NCBI RefSeq assembly: GCF_004118325.1
Contig: NZ_RDFA01000005.1
Location: forward strand, 248,001-312,000
DNA: 64,000 bases
Origin: Halorientalis pallida
Lineage (GTDB): Archaea > Halobacteriota > Halobacteria > Halobacteriales > Haloarculaceae
Direction: 5' to 3'
Part shown: piece by piece, positions 61,673 to 64,000 of the stretch
How positions within the stretch are numbered: position 1 is the stretch's first letter
How the letters are laid out: each line of letters opens with the position of its first letter
Program-made: the position numbers and the translations under genes
The notes under the pieces: generated by a model
Database searches by the model: none
The model's input: the letters and a program-made list of their open reading frames with translations, nothing else
Told to the model about the DNA's origin: nothing

Positions 61673-62449
61673 ATGACCACAGTGAGTGTAGTCGGTTGCG
61701 GAAACATGGGCGGGGCCTTGGTGGCCGGGCTCGCGATGACCGACGACTACGACGTGACGGCGATCGATCTCGATCCGGACGCGCTGGCTGCGGTCGCCGA
61801 CGACGCAGACCGGACGACCGACGACATCGCCGCCGCTCGAGAGGCCGACATCGTCGTGCTGGCGGTGAAACCGAAAGCGGTCGACGCAGTCCTCGAAGAC
61901 CTCGACCTGCGTGGGGACCAGTCGCTGGTCACTATCGCCGCGGGTGTTCCGCGGGCGTACGTCGCCGATCGGACGGACGCCACCGTCGTCCGGATCATGC
62001 CGAACCTCGCGGCGGAAAGCGGTGACATGGCCGCCGCGGCAACCGAGACAGGCATCACAGACGAGGTGCGTGAGATGCTCGACGCCGTCGGCGAGTTCGC
62101 CGAGATCGACGAAGACCACATGGATATCTCGACGGCCGTCAACGGTAGCGGGCCGGCCTTCGCGTTCTACCTCATCGACGCGGTGAAGCAGGCCGGCATC
62201 GACGGGGGTCTCGACCCGGAGCAAGCCGAGACGCTGGCGGCGCAGACGTTCAAGGGTGCCGCCGAGACGGTCCTCAACGACGAACGGAGTGTCTCGGAAC
62301 TCATCGACGCCGTCTGTTCGCCGAACGGGACCACCATCGAGGGGATGGAGGTTCTGTGGGATAGTGACGCCGACCAGGCCGTTATCGAGGCCGTCGCCGC
62401 CGCCGAGGAGCGGTCGCGCGAACTGAGCACACAATTTCAGGATGAGTGA
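61673..62449 (+). CDS. proC: Pyrroline-5-carboxylate reductase
   Basis: 258-aa final enzyme of proline synthesis, reducing pyrroline-5-carboxylate with NAD(P)H. Rossmann [17 protein letters not shown] at residues 4-20, [29 protein letters not shown] and the signature [20 protein letters not shown] near 150 are complete. Start is ATG 61673; the open frame upstream to 61541 overlaps the small membrane gene region. First gene of proC-proB-proA; it overlaps proB by 8 nt. Confidence 0.93.
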   Translation: MTTVSVVGCGNMGGALVAGLAMTDDYDVTAIDLDPDALAAVADDADRTTDDIAAAREADIVVLAVKPKAVDAVLEDLDLRGDQSLVTIAAGVPRAYVADRTDATVVRIMPNLAAESGDMAAAATETGITDEVREMLDAVGEFAEIDEDHMDISTAVNGSGPAFAFYLIDAVKQAGIDGGLDPEQAETLAAQTFKGAAETVLNDERSVSELIDAVCSPNGTTIEGMEVLWDSDADQAVIEAVAAAEERSRELSTQFQDE

Positions 62450-63299
62450 TTCCACCCTCACCGAAACCGTGGGCAGCGACACCGTCGAGCAGGCGCGTGA
62501 GCAGGCCGCCGCGGCGGACCGTGTGATCGTCAAGGCGGGGACGAACTCCCTGACGGACGACGATTCACGGCTCGACCGTGTGAAACTCGACAAACTGGTC
62601 AGCGACATCATGGATCTCCGGAGCCGAGGCAAGGAGGTCCTGCTGGTGTCGTCGGGTGCAGTGGGTGCCGGGAAGGGGATGCTCAACAGTGCGGAGATCG
62701 AAACCGGGACCCTCGAGGAGAGTCAGGCGCTGTCGACCGTCGGTCAGAGCCACCTGATGCGCCATTACACGCAGAGTTTCGACCGGTACGACCAGACGGT
62801 CGCCCAGATATTGCTCACCGAGCACGACCTGACCAACCCCGAACGGTTCACCAACGTCCGCAACACGATCGAGACGCTGTTCGACTGGGGCATCGTCCCC
62901 ATAATCAACGAGAACGACGCCATCGCGACCGAGGAGATACAGATCGGTGACAACGATATGCTGTCGGCGTCGGTGGCGATCGGGATGGACGTCGATCTGC
63001 TGGTGACACTGACCGACGTCGACGGCGTGTACACCGGCAACCCCAAACACGACCCCGACGCCGAACTGATCGAGGCCGTCGAAGCCAACTACGACGCCGT
63101 CCAGTCACTCGTGGACGAGAGTACGACCGCCGAGTTCGGTGGCATCCGGACGAAAGTCGAAGGCGCTCGTGACGCGAGCGAACACGGGATGCCAGCCATC
63201 ATCGCGGGGTCACAGGAACCGGACGTGCTGGAGCGAATCGCGACTGGCAAATCAGCAGGGACAATATTCGTGCCGATAAACGGAGCCACAGATGACTGA
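62442..63299 (+). CDS. proB: Glutamate 5-kinase
   Basis: 285-aa glutamate 5-kinase, phosphorylating glutamate at the start of proline synthesis. Amino-acid-kinase motifs: [51 protein letters not shown] in parts, and [20 protein letters not shown]. It lacks the C-terminal PUA domain of bacterial ProB, as in shorter forms. It overlaps proC and proA by 8 nt each, a compact cotranslated operon. Confidence 0.92.
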   Translation: MSDSTLTETVGSDTVEQAREQAAAADRVIVKAGTNSLTDDDSRLDRVKLDKLVSDIMDLRSRGKEVLLVSSGAVGAGKGMLNSAEIETGTLEESQALSTVGQSHLMRHYTQSFDRYDQTVAQILLTEHDLTNPERFTNVRNTIETLFDWGIVPIINENDAIATEEIQIGDNDMLSASVAIGMDVDLLVTLTDVDGVYTGNPKHDPDAELIEAVEANYDAVQSLVDESTTAEFGGIRTKVEGARDASEHGMPAIIAGSQEPDVLERIATGKSAGTIFVPINGATDD

Positions 63300-64000
63300 G
63301 TACGACACCGAATCCCAGGTCACGGAGGCACAGCAGGCAGCACTGAAACTGGCGAACGTCGACGAAGCGACGCGCGACGCGGCACTGGCGTCGATCGCCG
63401 ACGCCATCAGAGACCACGCCGAGGAGCTCCTCGACGCGAACGCCGCCGACGTCGAAGAGGCCGAAGCCATGCTGGAACAGGGCGAGTACACGCAGGCACT
63501 CGTCGACCGTCTCGAACTCGACGACGGGAAACTCGAGAGCATCGCCGAGATGGTCGAGAGCGTCGCCGAGCAGTCGGACCCACTAGGTGAGACCCTCGAG
63601 GCCCGGGAACTGGACGACGGCCTCGAACTGTACGAGGTGGCGGTCCCGATCGGCGTCGTCGGAACGATCTTCGAGTCACGGCCGGACGCGCTGGTCCAGA
63701 TCGCCGCACTCGCGCTCAAATCCGGCAACGCCGTCATCCTCAAAGGTGGCAGCGAAGCCAGTGAATCCAACCGCGTCCTCTACGAACTGATCAGGGAGGC
63801 GACCGCCGAGTTGCCCGACGGGTGGGTCCAGCTCATCGAAGCCCACGAGGAGGTCGACCAGTTGCTAGAGCTGGACGACAGGGTCGACCTGCTCATGCCC
63901 CGTGGCTCCTCGGAGTTCGTCTCGTACATCCAGGACAACACACAGATTCCCGTCCTCGGCCACACGGAGGGGGTGTGCCACGTCTACGTGGACGAAGCCG
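63292..64000 (+). CDS. proA: Gamma-glutamyl phosphate reductase, partial at window end
   Basis: About 236 N-terminal residues of ProA, which reduces gamma-glutamyl phosphate to glutamate-5-semialdehyde. Visible are [20 protein letters not shown], the NAD-binding [40 protein letters not shown] and [16 protein letters not shown]. The catalytic Cys region begins at the right edge ([14 protein letters not shown]). Frame and start at ATG 63292 are clear; the C-terminus lies outside the window. Confidence 0.92.
   Translation, partial: MTEYDTESQVTEAQQAALKLANVDEATRDAALASIADAIRDHAEELLDANAADVEEAEAMLEQGEYTQALVDRLELDDGKLESIAEMVESVAEQSDPLGETLEARELDDGLELYEVAVPIGVVGTIFESRPDALVQIAALALKSGNAVILKGGSEASESNRVLYELIREATAELPDGWVQLIEAHEEVDQLLELDDRVDLLMPRGSSEFVSYIQDNTQIPVLGHTEGVCHVYVDEA

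Overview
The window is chromosomal-type DNA from a haloarchaeon (class Halobacteria). The evidence is high GC, strongly acidic proteins, many TATA-like boxes 24-37 nt upstream of start codons with little or no leader, GTG starts, Tat lipoprotein signals, and haloarchaeal markers (rod-determining factor RdfA, an archaeal SMC-related protein, RHN-type histidine kinases, soluble transducers). The genus cannot be read from the sequence.

Positions 1-46353 look like one large catabolic island for cyclic amides, N-carbamoyl compounds and related nitrogenous acids. (i) 1-5810: a molybdenum hydroxylase operon (small, large and medium subunits), a MobA-like cofactor nucleotidyltransferase, a quinone-oxidoreductase-like enzyme and a decayed nucleoside deaminase. 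(ii) 6279-6935: a TRIC/UPF0126 membrane protein between long gene-poor stretches. (iii) 7831-12831: MmgE/PrpD protein, acyl-CoA dehydrogenase, MaoC hydratase and CoA-transferase. (iv) 13150-16729: isochorismatase-fold amidase, dihydropyrimidinase/hydantoinase and amidase. (v) 17001-19415: a soluble chemoreceptor followed 6 nt later by a DUF3830 protein. (vi) 19536-26460: HyuB/HyuA, a hydantoin-racemase-like protein, a lipoprotein and an M20 N-carbamoyl-amino-acid hydrolase. (vii) 26556-32833: PxpA, a class III aminotransferase, PxpB, PxpC, a biotin carrier protein and a biotin carboxylase. (viii) 32917-46353: two SDRs, a polyamine-type ABC transporter split over two loci (permeases and binding protein at 33.7-38.7 kb, two ATPases at 41.2-43.5 kb), a divergent group II chaperonin between the permeases, an asparaginase, a UspA protein, a polysaccharide-deacetylase-fold enzyme, a SHOCT protein and an IclR regulator. 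A coherent reading is uptake of a ring amide or N-carbamoyl compound, ring opening by hydantoinase or oxoprolinase-type enzymes, decarbamoylation, transamination and entry into central metabolism, under IclR control and with its own chemoreceptor.

Positions 46619-49207 hold the convergent pair RdfA / archaeal SMC-related protein. Positions about 49200-54900 are a gene graveyard: an IS6-type transposase remnant, a frameshifted small gene, a tRNA 3'-end fragment, winged-helix genes, a broken OLD/AAA-type ATPase and an ArdC-like remnant. This fits an eroded integrated plasmid or virus. From 55274 ordinary chromosome resumes: a small membrane protein, UV-damage endonuclease, an NmrA-like protein, a winged-helix protein, a PQQ-type sugar dehydrogenase, a histidine kinase and the proline operon proC-proB-proA, which runs off the right edge.

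Short intergenic repeats recur through the island. One family lies just downstream of stop codons and includes GC-rich inverted repeats. A second, 69 nt long, has two good copies at 6118 and 27334.
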